DNA of 39,466 nucleotides from an uncultured Roseburia sp. (GCA_900550935.1 URUD01000027.1:1-39466), one strand, 5' to 3'; shown: positions 8,149-16,011, numbered from the stretch's first letter. The notes: generated by a model from the letters alone, not told the origin. Numbers and translations: made by a program.

Positions 8149-10249
8149 TCACTGGATCTTTCAATATAACAAAAAATACTTCGCCAGAGATCTTCTGGCG
8201 GGTATCATCATTATGGCAGTGTCTATTCCGATTTCCATGGGATATGCGCAGATCGCAGGGCTGCCGGCGGCATACGGACTGTACGGGTCCGTATTTCCGA
8301 TTCTGGCATTTGCCCTGTTTTCAACTTCCCCACAGTTTATCTTCGGAGTGGATGCAGCCCCGGCGGCGTTGGTCGGTTCGGCGCTGTTAGGCCTTGGGAT
8401 CGAGGGTGGCTCAAAAGAAGCGATCGTAGCTGTGCCGGTGCTGACATTGTTTGTGGCACTCTGGCTGCTGGCATTTTATTTTATGCGCGTTGGCAAACTG
8501 GTCAATTATATTTCTGCCCCGGTAATGGGTGGATTTATTACCGGTATCTGTACCACGATCATATTAATGCAGATGCCAAAACTGATGGGTGGCGTGGCAG
8601 GAACCGGCGAACTGGTAGAGCTTTCATTACATATCGCAGATACCGCAGGAGCGATCCATCTGCCTTCTCTTGTACTTGGAATTGTGGCACTTTTTATCCT
8701 GCTTGTATCCAAAAAGGCCATGCCGAAATTTCCGATGGCGGTCGTGCTGATGGCAGCAGGCGCATTGATGACATGTTTTTTGCCATTGCGCGCATGGGGC
8801 GTGCAGACACTTGGGGCGGTGGAACGTGGACTTCCGAAATGGAGCATCCCGGACATTAGTGTGCTTCCACTCAAAGAGACGATTACGATCAGCCTGTCTG
8901 TTGCGGTTGTCATTATGGCAGAAACACTGCTTGCAGAAAATAATTTTGCACAGAAAAACGGATATCGGATCGATGATAACCGGGAGATCCTCGCATTTTC
9001 CATGGGCAATTTTCTGGCGGCATTTACCGGATGCTGTCCGATCAACGGTTCTGTATCGCGTACCGCAATGGGGGAACAGTATCAGGGAAAAAGCCAGCTG
9101 ACCGGTATCGTGGCAGGGATTTCCATGATGGGAGTTCTGCTCTTTGGAACCGGTTTTATTGAATATCTGCCGGTGCCGATCTTAACCGCGATCGTGATCT
9201 CTGCGCTGCTTGGCGCAACCGAATTTGAACTTGCAGTAAGACTCTTTAAAGTGAGCCGCACCGAGTGTTTCATATTCCTTGGAGCGTTCTTTGGCGTTCT
9301 GTTACTTGGAACGATCAATGGAGTACTGATCGGTATCATTTTATCGTTTTCGGAAATGATCATCCGTACCGCAAAGCCGGCAAGATGCTTTTTAGGCATC
9401 CAGCCCGGACATAAACATTTCCGGGACTTAAATGAAGGCGATCAGATCCACGCAATCGAGGGTGTGCTGATCTATCGCTTTAGCAGCAACCTGTTTTTTG
9501 CCAATATCCAGATCTTACAGCGAGAGATTGAGGACCATATCACAGAAAATACGAAAGCTGTGATCTTAGATGCCAGCGGAGTTGGCAGCATTGACATTAC
9601 AGCGGCAGACCGCCTTGGTATTTTGTATCAGTCCTTAAAAGAGAGAGGGATCTGCTTCTATATGACTGAGCACATTGCAGAGGTAAACGAGCAGTTAAGG
9701 CAGCTTGGACTCGGCTATATGATCGAAGAGGGAAGCGTGCGCCGGACGATCCATATCGCTTTAAAGGATATGGGAGTCACAAGACCTTATCCACTGGAAA
9801 ATGGAGTTGATAATGTGGAGCGCAGTGCATCCAGAAAACGAGCCGACAACCGGGTACAGGAATTTGTCTGGGCGTTTGGTTCGGAGACGGAGGCGCAGAT
9901 CGAAAAGCAGATCATGCTTCAGATTGAGCACTTAAAAGAGACCGGGGATGTGGAGGAACTCTTACATGGAAAATGGTCTCACATGGAAGAACTGGATGAG
10001 GATGAGTGGATTGAACATTTAGAGGAACATCTAAAGGAGATCGTAAATATCTCCGGCAAGGATGAAAAGACACTTGCAGCCCACTTTGAGGCGCATAGAA
10101 AAGAAGTCCATAACCGTATTGCCAAAGAGCATCCGGAGCTGGCAGAACGATTCCGTGAGCGCAGGCATGTGCTTGATGAACATCTGCATGAGAAACGGCC
10201 GGAAGTCTATGAATTGATCGTAAAACTTCGAAAAAAAGAAAATACATGA
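8123..10249 (+). CDS. SulP/SLC26-family anion transporter with STAS domain and long C-terminal extension
   Basis: Predicted inner-membrane anion transporter or anion/cation symporter (sulfate, bicarbonate or similar; substrate not readable). Residues 15-425 form the SulP core with about 12-14 membrane segments, including the family signature around MAVSIPISMGYAQIAGLPAAYG. Residues 430-552 form a STAS domain (VILDASGVGSIDITAAD). A further 150 charged residues (553-708), rich in Glu, His, Lys and Arg, follow; most bacterial SulP proteins end soon after STAS. ATG 8123 overlaps the DUF362 gene; an in-frame ATG at 8129 is an alternative. Confidence 0.92.
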   Translation: MNMNSIRSDHWIFQYNKKYFARDLLAGIIIMAVSIPISMGYAQIAGLPAAYGLYGSVFPILAFALFSTSPQFIFGVDAAPAALVGSALLGLGIEGGSKEAIVAVPVLTLFVALWLLAFYFMRVGKLVNYISAPVMGGFITGICTTIILMQMPKLMGGVAGTGELVELSLHIADTAGAIHLPSLVLGIVALFILLVSKKAMPKFPMAVVLMAAGALMTCFLPLRAWGVQTLGAVERGLPKWSIPDISVLPLKETITISLSVAVVIMAETLLAENNFAQKNGYRIDDNREILAFSMGNFLAAFTGCCPINGSVSRTAMGEQYQGKSQLTGIVAGISMMGVLLFGTGFIEYLPVPILTAIVISALLGATEFELAVRLFKVSRTECFIFLGAFFGVLLLGTINGVLIGIILSFSEMIIRTAKPARCFLGIQPGHKHFRDLNEGDQIHAIEGVLIYRFSSNLFFANIQILQREIEDHITENTKAVILDASGVGSIDITAADRLGILYQSLKERGICFYMTEHIAEVNEQLRQLGLGYMIEEGSVRRTIHIALKDMGVTRPYPLENGVDNVERSASRKRADNRVQEFVWAFGSETEAQIEKQIMLQIEHLKETGDVEELLHGKWSHMEELDEDEWIEHLEEHLKEIVNISGKDEKTLAAHFEAHRKEVHNRIAKEHPELAERFRERRHVLDEHLHEKRPEVYELIVKLRKKENT

Positions 10250-10250
10250 G

Positions 10251-10279
10251 TTGACGTAGAAAACGCGGATGCGTATAAT
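10251..10279 (+). promoter_or_regulatory. Near-consensus sigma-A promoter of the lrgAB operon
   Basis: TTGACG, exactly 17 bases and a perfect TATAAT. The -35 begins one base after the sulP stop codon. Predicted start is near 10286, within the following palindrome, so the element is well placed for repression. Confidence 0.88.
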
Positions 10280-10280
10280 G

Positions 10281-10309
10281 ATTGGTAGTGCCAAATTGGT
10301 GCTACCAAT
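10281..10309 (+). promoter_or_regulatory. Palindromic operator at the lrgAB transcription start (PdhR/FadR-type box)
   Basis: The right half (10295-10309) is a perfect palindrome, ATTGGTGCTACCAAT, matching the FadR-subfamily consensus TNGTNNNACNA and the ATTGGT-N3-ACCAAT box known for E. coli PdhR. The left half (10282-10294) is an imperfect second copy (TTGGTAGTGCCAA). Outer arms ATTGGTAG and CTACCAAT also pair, so an RNA hairpin followed by five Ts is possible. The GntR/FadR regulator encoded in the operon is the obvious candidate ligand; that is inference. Confidence 0.72.
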
Positions 10310-10346
10310 TTTTACATGCAAAAAAGAAAGGTAAGGATGTTTCGTT

Positions 10347-10724
10347 ATGAAGTATTTACGTCAGTTTCTGGTAATTCTGGGTATTTCGTTTGTCGGTGAG
10401 CTGCTAAAAGTATTGCTGCCCCTGCCGATCCCTGCCAGCATTTATGGCATGGTGATCTTATTTATCGGACTTTTGACCGGATGGATCCCGCTCGATGCGG
10501 TGCGGGATGCAGGCAAATTCCTGATCGAGATCATGCCGGTCATGTTTATTCCGGCGGGAGTCGGGTTGATGGCATCGTGGGGAATTTTAAAACCGATGCT
10601 GCTTCCGGTCAGTATCATCGTGGTTGTGACACTGATCACGGTCATGGTAGCGACAGGCTGGTCTTCCCAGTGGATGATCCGGAGAGAGAAAAAAGAGGGA
10701 AAGAAGGCAAACGAGCATGAATGA
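10347..10724 (+). CDS. lrgA: CidA/LrgA family membrane protein
   Basis: Small integral membrane protein of 125 residues with four hydrophobic segments and a basic tail, the usual size and shape of LrgA/CidA. The conserved N-terminal part (LGELLKVLLPLPIPASIYGM-like, seen here from about residue 16) supports the family. It partners LrgB, encoded next with an eight-base overlap. LrgAB was first described as holin/antiholin-like, but homologous pairs in Bacillus (PftAB) and Streptococcus take part in pyruvate transport. The regulator and operator here favour the transport role. Ribosome site AAAGGTAAGG precedes the ATG. Confidence 0.9.
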   Translation: MKYLRQFLVILGISFVGELLKVLLPLPIPASIYGMVILFIGLLTGWIPLDAVRDAGKFLIEIMPVMFIPAGVGLMASWGILKPMLLPVSIIVVVTLITVMVATGWSSQWMIRREKKEGKKANEHE

Positions 10725-11409
10725 GTTTTTTCAGACCTCCCTGTTTGCGGGAGTTACGATCAGTTTACTGGCATATCTGCTGGGATCTGTTTTAAAGCGG
10801 AAATTTAAGTGTGGTTTTTTAAATCCGCTGCTGATCTCGATCGCAGTGACGATCGTGGTGCTGCTGGTGGCACATGTGGATTATGATGTTTACAATCAGG
10901 GCGCAGTATATTTAAGCTGGTTTTTGACACCGGCGACCGTCTGTCTTGCCATCCCGTTATATGAGCAGTGGCAGCTTTTGAAAAAGAACGTCAAGGCGGT
11001 CTTATTTGGCATCACTTCCGGTGTGCTGACGAGTTTATGCACGGTACTGGTGCTTTCCAAACTGATGGGATTATCCCATGAAGAGTATGTGACATTATTG
11101 CCGAAATCCATCACAACCGCGATCGGAATGGGCGTATCCGAAGAACTGGGTGGTTATGTCACGATCACGGTAGCGGCGATCGTGGTTACCGGAGTAATTG
11201 GAAATATCTTAGGGGAACTGGTCTTTAAGATCTTTAAGATCACAGAACCTATTTCAAGAGGGCTTGCCCTCGGTTCCTCCGCGCATGCGATCGGAACGGC
11301 AAAAGCGATCGAGTTAGGAGAAGTGGAAGGGGCAATGAGCAGTCTTGCGATCGCAGTGACCGGTATCATGACCGTTGTGCTTGCCTCTGTATTTGCCAAT
11401 TTTATGTAG
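10717..11409 (+). CDS. lrgB: LrgB/CidB family membrane protein
   Basis: Integral membrane partner of LrgA, 230 residues with about six to seven hydrophobic segments. The family motif region is visible as TALGMGVSEELGG-like text (TTAIGMGVSEELGGYVTITV) and, near the end, GSSAHAIGTAKAIELGEVEGA, which is strongly conserved in LrgB. The ATG lies inside the lrgA stop region (eight-base overlap), indicating translational coupling. The cytidylate kinase-like gene follows 18 bases later. With LrgA it is likely a transport pair for a small monocarboxylate such as pyruvate; the substrate is inferred from relatives. Confidence 0.92.
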   Translation: MNEFFQTSLFAGVTISLLAYLLGSVLKRKFKCGFLNPLLISIAVTIVVLLVAHVDYDVYNQGAVYLSWFLTPATVCLAIPLYEQWQLLKKNVKAVLFGITSGVLTSLCTVLVLSKLMGLSHEEYVTLLPKSITTAIGMGVSEELGGYVTITVAAIVVTGVIGNILGELVFKIFKITEPISRGLALGSSAHAIGTAKAIELGEVEGAMSSLAIAVTGIMTVVLASVFANFM

Positions 11410-11427
11410 CAGGAAAGGGGAAAGATT

Positions 11428-12015
11428 ATGATAATTACGATTGCGAGAGAATGTGGCTGCAAGGGCGATAAGATCGGAATGGCACTGGCAGAAAAATACG
11501 GATTACCATTTTATAATAAAAAAGCGATCTCCCAGCTGGCAAAAGAAAAGGGAAACTATGAGAAATTCCCGGATTTTTATGGCGAGATCCCGGTGGATAC
11601 ATTGCTTTACTCAATCTCTCTGGCAGAGGAGGACGGCAGATTATATCAGACACCACAGAAGGCACTGGCACCGGTGATCGGGAAAGAGGACTGTATCATC
11701 CTTGGACGGTGTGGAAACTATGTATTCCGGGACAGAGACGATGTGGTTTCCGTCTTCCTGACCGGAGATATAGCATGGCGGGAGGAAAATATTGCAAAAA
11801 AGCATGATGTTTCGCTGAAAAAAGCACATAATATTGTGTCAGAAACTGATCACAGAAGAGCCTCCTACCATAAATATTACACAGGAGAGACCTGGGGAAT
11901 GGCAGGACACTATGATCTGTGTCTGGATGTGTCAAAGATTGGAGTGGAGGGAGCACTCCGTGTCATCGGACGGTATCTGGAAGAAATACAGATGACACGA
12001 AAAACGAAAGTGTAG
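11428..12015 (+). CDS. Cytidylate kinase-like family protein (Cytidylate_kin2), operon copy
   Basis: 195-residue P-loop-type protein. The N-terminus (MIITIARECGCKGDKIGMAL) matches the start of the Cytidylate_kin2 family, and CIILGRCGNYVF plus the later R-rich helix (DHRRASYHKYYTG) are typical. This group is widespread in Clostridia and is not the housekeeping Cmk, which lacks these motifs; its substrate is unproven. AAGGGGAAAG precedes the ATG, and the gene sits between lrgB and the GntR regulator (11 bases), so it is part of this operon. A second family member is at 22915-23517; the loop here (CGCKGDKIG) diverges from the usual FGSGGREIG form. Confidence 0.85.
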   Translation: MIITIARECGCKGDKIGMALAEKYGLPFYNKKAISQLAKEKGNYEKFPDFYGEIPVDTLLYSISLAEEDGRLYQTPQKALAPVIGKEDCIILGRCGNYVFRDRDDVVSVFLTGDIAWREENIAKKHDVSLKKAHNIVSETDHRRASYHKYYTGETWGMAGHYDLCLDVSKIGVEGALRVIGRYLEEIQMTRKTKV

Positions 12016-12026
12016 AGAGAGAAAGA

Positions 12027-12689
12027 ATGCAGACGAAAACAAATACAACGCAGGAATATGAAAAAGTGATCCAGTATATCTATGATCGGATGCAGGATGG
12101 AATCCTGCGCGTCGGGAGCAGGCTGCCTGCCGAGCGTGCGATCGCAGAAGAACTTGGCATCGGGCGCAACTCGACCAGAGAGGCACTTTGTACGTTACAT
12201 GGCATGGGGCTGCTGACAAGAGTACAGGGATCAGGCAATTATGTTTCAAAAAATGTGGGACAGTCCATCCGCCAGACGATCCAGATGATGCTGGCACTAG
12301 AGAGCATTTCAAGGGAAGAGGTAAGCAGTTTCCGCCGTGTGATGGAGCAGAGTGTCTGTAATGTGCTGCTGGAAAAAGGGCTGACCGAAGAGCAGAAGCA
12401 AAAGATCGAAACACAGCTGGATGAAATGGATCACTGCAAAGGCGAGGCACTGGTGGATGCCGACAAGGCATTTCACGAGGCACTGATCGCGGCAACAGAG
12501 AACAATCTGTGGATGATCATCATGGAAGCAGTGACAGAAGTGTACCGGGGAGAAATTGATTATAATCTTGCACATGCCACGGAAGAAAGCAGACAGAAGC
12601 TGATCAGATCACACCGGGATATATATCAGAGCCTGTTAAAAAAAGATGGCGCGGCATTACAGGAAGCAATGAAGAGTCATTATCTATAG
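12027..12689 (+). CDS. GntR-family regulator, FadR subfamily (FCD domain)
   Basis: Probable ligand-responsive repressor. Residues 8-75 are a GntR winged helix (LPAERAIAEELGIGRNSTRE, then GLLTRVQGSGNYV). Residues 90-220 are an all-helical FCD domain with the expected metal/ligand histidines (AFHEAL, RSHRDIY, KSHYL). FCD regulators such as PdhR and LldR sense pyruvate, lactate or similar acids. ATG 12027 is used because the domain begins right after it; an earlier in-frame start would lie deep inside the preceding gene. Its likely target is the palindrome at 10281-10309, so the operon is probably autoregulated. The protein stops right after the last FCD histidine, slightly short. Confidence 0.9.
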   Translation: MQTKTNTTQEYEKVIQYIYDRMQDGILRVGSRLPAERAIAEELGIGRNSTREALCTLHGMGLLTRVQGSGNYVSKNVGQSIRQTIQMMLALESISREEVSSFRRVMEQSVCNVLLEKGLTEEQKQKIETQLDEMDHCKGEALVDADKAFHEALIAATENNLWMIIMEAVTEVYRGEIDYNLAHATEESRQKLIRSHRDIYQSLLKKDGAALQEAMKSHYL

Positions 12690-12702
12690 GAAAGGAGAAG
12701 TC

Positions 12703-13194
12703 ATGGAAGATCAGATCACAACGCATGGAACATGTTATATTGCAAAAGAAGCAGTCGTAAAAGGACAGGTAGAGATCGGAGCGCAGTCCAGTATCTGGTA
12801 CAACGCTACGGTGCGTGGGGATACAGAACCAATCTCCATTGGAAAAGGAACCAATATCCAGGATAATGCCGTGATCCATGTCGGCAGAGGATATCCGGTA
12901 TCGATCGGAGATGGAGTTACGATCGGACACAGTGCAGTGGTTCACGGCTGTAGCGTGGGAGACAATACTCTGATCGGAATGGGAGCCATTATCTTAAATG
13001 GTGTTACGATCGGGAAGAACTGTATGATCGGTGCAGGTGCGCTTGTCACACAGAATATGGAGATCCCGGATGGCAGCCTCGCCTTTGGCAATCCGGCAAA
13101 GATCAGACGGCTGCTGACCGAAGAAGAGATAAAATCCAACCGGGATAATGCAGCAAAATACTGTGTGGAAGCAGCAGAGGAGATCGGAGTTTAA
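12703..13194 (+). CDS. Gamma carbonic anhydrase-like hexapeptide-repeat protein
   Basis: Left-handed beta-helix protein of 163 residues made of hexapeptide repeats (V/I-G-x-x-x-x). Three histidines, H59, H76 and H81, have the spacing of the zinc ligands in gamma carbonic anhydrases (two of them five apart, in GHSAVVHG). Many such proteins (YrdA/PaaY group) have weak or unproven carbonic anhydrase activity. AAGGAG precedes the ATG. It is the last gene of the lrgAB operon, 13 bases after the regulator, and ends 21 bases from a convergent antiporter gene with no obvious terminator between. Confidence 0.9.
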   Translation: MEDQITTHGTCYIAKEAVVKGQVEIGAQSSIWYNATVRGDTEPISIGKGTNIQDNAVIHVGRGYPVSIGDGVTIGHSAVVHGCSVGDNTLIGMGAIILNGVTIGKNCMIGAGALVTQNMEIPDGSLAFGNPAKIRRLLTEEEIKSNRDNAAKYCVEAAEEIGV

Positions 13195-13215
13195 AATAGA
13201 TTTTGTTGTTGGAGT

Positions 13216-14442
13216 TTATTTTACAAATTCCTTCCGGTTTACAGAAAAAGATGGCGTTAAAAGTTTCTTATAGCTTCCATCAATCCCCAGTGCCCCAAGC
13301 GGTGCGGTAATAAGGATCGCCAACACTGCCACGGATAAAATAATGTTTCCACAGGGAAGTCCGGCGGCAAGCGGAACCGAGCCGATCGCAGCCTGAACAG
13401 TTGCCTTTGGGAGATAGGCGATGACACAAAACAGCCGCTCTTTTAGGGTAAGAGAGGTTTTGACGGTGCAGAGCAGGACACCGAAGGCACGGAATAGAAG
13501 CGCGATCAGGATCATAAAAACAGCTGCCAGACCGGCATTTAAGGTATAACGGATATCGACAGCGGCACCAACCAGAACGAAAAGGATAACTTCAGCAGCC
13601 AGCCACAGTTTCCCGAATTTTTCTGACAGTCGTTTGGAAACAAAAGCAGTGCTTTTTAATTTCAGCATACACGCCATTGCCACGACCGCCAGCAGACCGG
13701 ATACGGACACGATGCCGTCGAACCATTCTTCGATCGCGATCAGAAGAAACGAGAAGCCTAATACGATAATGACTTTCATGCTGTTTCGGACACAGTGTTT
13801 GTGTGCGTAAGAGGTTTCAAAAAACAGATACAGTCCATAGCCAAAGGAAACTCCCAGTAAAATGCCAAGAACGATGGAGACCGGGATATTGATAAAATCC
13901 ATGACATTTGCACTTCCACCCTGTGCCATGCCTAAAAAGGTGGTAAACAGGACGATGACAAAAATATCATCACAGGAAGCACCCGCCAGGATCATCTGAG
14001 GAATGGCTTTTTGCGTGCCGTATTTTTTCTCCATAAGCGTTACCATCCGGGGTACCACAACAGCTGGGGAAACGGCGGCAAGAACCGCACCCATTACAGC
14101 GGCATCGACCCGGCTTATGCCAAGGATGACCGGGGCAAAGAGCAGATACCCGATGATCTCGCAGGATGCGGGAACAAAGGAGAGCAGGACGGCAGAATGT
14201 CCAGCTTTTTTTAGGTCTTTCAGATCCAGAGACAGACCGGCTTTGAGCAAAATAATGATCAGAGCCATCTTTCGCAGCTCGGACGAGATGGAAAGGATGG
14301 ACGGGTCCAGAAGATCCAGCACATATGGTCCTAACAGGATACCGGTAACGAGCATGCCGATGATGCGTGGAAGCTTCAATCTCTGGCAGATGGCACCGAG
14401 TGCCAGTCCGACAAGAAAAATGAGTGATAAAGATGTCAACAT
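13216..14442 (-). CDS. Cation/proton antiporter (CPA family), fluoride-riboswitch controlled
   Basis: Integral membrane protein of 408 residues with about 12 hydrophobic segments, resembling Na+/H+ exchanger domain proteins of the CPA superfamily (GMLVTGILLGPYVLDLLD near residues 31-48, and the ASCDDIFVIVLF segment near residues 155-166 with its paired acidic residues). Unlike KefB/KefC it has no RCK domain. AAGGAGG lies seven bases before the ATG. The 5' leader is a fluoride riboswitch ending in a terminator, so expression should rise with fluoride. Antiporters are among the gene classes reported under this riboswitch; whether this one moves fluoride or offsets ions and protons is unknown. 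Confidence 0.9.
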   Translation of the reverse strand: MLTSLSLIFLVGLALGAICQRLKLPRIIGMLVTGILLGPYVLDLLDPSILSISSELRKMALIIILLKAGLSLDLKDLKKAGHSAVLLSFVPASCEIIGYLLFAPVILGISRVDAAVMGAVLAAVSPAVVVPRMVTLMEKKYGTQKAIPQMILAGASCDDIFVIVLFTTFLGMAQGGSANVMDFINIPVSIVLGILLGVSFGYGLYLFFETSYAHKHCVRNSMKVIIVLGFSFLLIAIEEWFDGIVSVSGLLAVVAMACMLKLKSTAFVSKRLSEKFGKLWLAAEVILFVLVGAAVDIRYTLNAGLAAVFMILIALLFRAFGVLLCTVKTSLTLKERLFCVIAYLPKATVQAAIGSVPLAAGLPCGNIILSVAVLAILITAPLGALGIDGSYKKLLTPSFSVNRKEFVK

Positions 14443-14467
14443 ATGATTTCCTCCTTAAAATAGACGC

Positions 14468-14518
14468 AAAAAAAGCTGATGCTTTCTGCGACTGTGATAA
14501 TCGTAGAAGTCATCAGCT
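14468..14518 (-). terminator. Riboswitch expression-platform terminator
   Basis: On the minus strand, arms AGCTGATG/CATCAGCT and, inside, TTCTACGA/TCGCAGAA (one G-U pair) form a long hairpin followed by seven Ts (14468-14474). Its left arm reuses ACTTC of the aptamer, so ligand-bound aptamer and terminator exclude each other. Confidence 0.9.
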
Positions 14519-14560
14519 ATAAAAGCAGTTTAGGTTGCCCAGGGGAGAACTTCATTCCCT
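14503..14560 (-). promoter_or_regulatory. Fluoride riboswitch aptamer (crcB motif)
   Basis: Read on the minus strand, the leader carries the conserved elements of the fluoride aptamer in order: GGGAATGAAGTTCTCCC (14559-14543), AACTGC, then CTGATGACTTCTAC (to 14503), the last matching the highly conserved 3' element. GAAGT (14553-14549) pairs with ACTTC (14510-14506), with compensated bases relative to the B. cereus crcB example as I remember it. A terminator follows directly and the antiporter gene starts 60 bases downstream. Confidence 0.92.
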
Positions 14561-14569
14561 ATGTGATAA

Positions 14570-14598
14570 ACTATAGCGCAGACGGGGGGAGTTGTCAA
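14570..14598 (-). promoter_or_regulatory. Promoter of the riboswitch-antiporter transcript
   Basis: On the minus strand TTGACA (14598-14593), 17 bases and TATAGT (14575-14570). The predicted start near 14563 is three bases before the aptamer, fitting the riboswitch call. Confidence 0.85.
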
Positions 14599-14659
14599 CG
14601 GGATTTTGGAGAGAGGGGATCTCTGCAAATCGGAAATTGCCTATTGATTAGTAACTCCA

Positions 14660-14701
14660 GTTGTTATTTTTCCGGACGAACGCCTGGCGTTCGTCAACAA
14701 C
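14660..14701. repeat. Nested inverted repeat between antiporter promoter and DUF4143 gene
   Basis: A nine-base perfect stem GACGAACGC/GCGTTCGTC with a three-base loop sits within outer arms GTTGTT/AACAAC. No T-run follows on either strand, so it is not a textbook terminator. It lies just past the 3' end of the DUF4143 gene; role unknown. Confidence 0.55.
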
Positions 14702-14718
14702 TTGGAAAATGCAAAATT

Positions 14719-16011
14719 TCAAATGCAAAACACACTATATAATGGCACTGCCTTTATCCCATTTACCATTCCAAAATTTCTTGCTGAAATCCGGATTGCA
14801 TAAACCGGGGCATATTTTTCCATATAAACCATCATACTTTTCGCTTTCACATGATTTCCGGCTTTACATTCCACCGGGATTACATGACTATCTTTTTGTA
14901 TCAGGAAATCTACTTCTGCAGTATTATCCGATTCCCAGTAATGAAGATCATAGCCATTCGTTTTCAGTGCAATTGCAACATAGCTCTCTGTCAGTATACC
15001 TCGAAAATGCTCTGTTTCCTTACCCTGTAGCGCTTCCAGAGTCATTCCCAGTCTGGCGGACATAATACCCATATCACTATAGTATAATTTGAATGCACTC
15101 ACATCCTGATATGCTGCAACCGGATAAAATCCCTGACTACATTTCATACACTTATTCACAATTCCGGCCCGGATCAACCAGTCGATTGCATCTCCATATT
15201 GAGATGACCGTGCGCCTGATTTTATCAACTTATACTGAAATTTTTTGGCATTCTTTGCCAGCTGTGCCGGAAGGGAATCATATGCTTCAAAAATGCGTAC
15301 CGTGTCTGACTGATTCGCATATTTGGTCATGTCAGCAATATAAGAATTTAATAACATCTGCCGGATTTCTGTCTGCTCTATAGGACTGTCTTTTGCAAGA
15401 TCGGCCTTCACCGCCGCAGGCATACCACCCACAATACAATAATGATAAAATTCCTGCATGGCCTCCTCATGGAGTATTTCATCTAACGGCTGGTTATTTT
15501 CATAATGTTCCCGGATCGTATCTGCAAGCATCTGTTTTCCCTTTGCCCACAATACCTCTTCCAGATCCATTGGGTACATAGTCAGCATCTGAACTTTGCC
15601 TACCGGAAAAGAATATTTTTCCCGGTTCACTGCTATGCCCAACAGGCTTCCTGCAGCCATTACATGATATTCCGGGGCCTCTTCCGAAAAATATTTTAAC
15701 GAAGTTAATGCTCTTTCACACATTTGAATTTCATCAAAAATAATAAGTGTATTTTCAGGTACAATCTTTGCCTGATAGTATTTTCCCAAAACAGATATCA
15801 CATGATCTGCATGAATATCTGTTTCAAAATATTTTCCGATTCTTTCATCCGTTTCAAAGTTTACATAGATGGTATTCTTGTAATATAATGCCCCAAACTC
15901 ACGCATCTCAAATGTTTTTCCAACCTGACGTGCACCGTAAATCAGCAATGGCATTCTACCATTTAACATATTTTTCCACTCATATAACTTTGACGTTATT
16001 TTACGTTTCAT
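14719..16011 (-). CDS. AAA-family ATPase with DUF4143 C-terminal domain
   Basis: 430-residue protein of the AAA_14/DUF4143 group. Walker A is GARQVGKT (26-33), Walker B is TLIIFDEIQ (around 87-95). The C-terminal DUF4143 domain ends with a PD-(D/E)xK-like motif (AEVDFLIQKD then VIPVECKAG), reminiscent of a restriction-nuclease fold. Such proteins are common, patchily distributed accessory genes in gut anaerobes, with no settled role. AAAGGCGA precedes the ATG. Surroundings are AT-rich and the gene stands alone with its own promoter, consistent with gain by transfer. Confidence 0.9.
   Translation of the reverse strand: MKRKITSKLYEWKNMLNGRMPLLIYGARQVGKTFEMREFGALYYKNTIYVNFETDERIGKYFETDIHADHVISVLGKYYQAKIVPENTLIIFDEIQMCERALTSLKYFSEEAPEYHVMAAGSLLGIAVNREKYSFPVGKVQMLTMYPMDLEEVLWAKGKQMLADTIREHYENNQPLDEILHEEAMQEFYHYCIVGGMPAAVKADLAKDSPIEQTEIRQMLLNSYIADMTKYANQSDTVRIFEAYDSLPAQLAKNAKKFQYKLIKSGARSSQYGDAIDWLIRAGIVNKCMKCSQGFYPVAAYQDVSAFKLYYSDMGIMSARLGMTLEALQGKETEHFRGILTESYVAIALKTNGYDLHYWESDNTAEVDFLIQKDSHVIPVECKAGNHVKAKSMMVYMEKYAPVYAIRISARNFGMVNGIKAVPLYSVFCI

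Noticed and set aside
10281..10313. Simple sulP terminator
   Set aside because: The stem has wobble pairs and a short T-run, and it lies exactly at the start site of a near-consensus promoter with a GntR-type palindrome; operator is the better reading, though dual use remains possible.
11428..12015. Housekeeping cytidylate kinase (cmk)
   Set aside because: Length and motifs match the Cytidylate_kin2 group, not Cmk; the loop and CMP-binding residues of Cmk are absent.
12703..13194. Hexapeptide protein as the missing acetyltransferase half of GlmU
   Set aside because: It has the gamma carbonic anhydrase histidine pattern and lies in another operon 23 kb away; nothing links it to GlcN-1-P acetylation.
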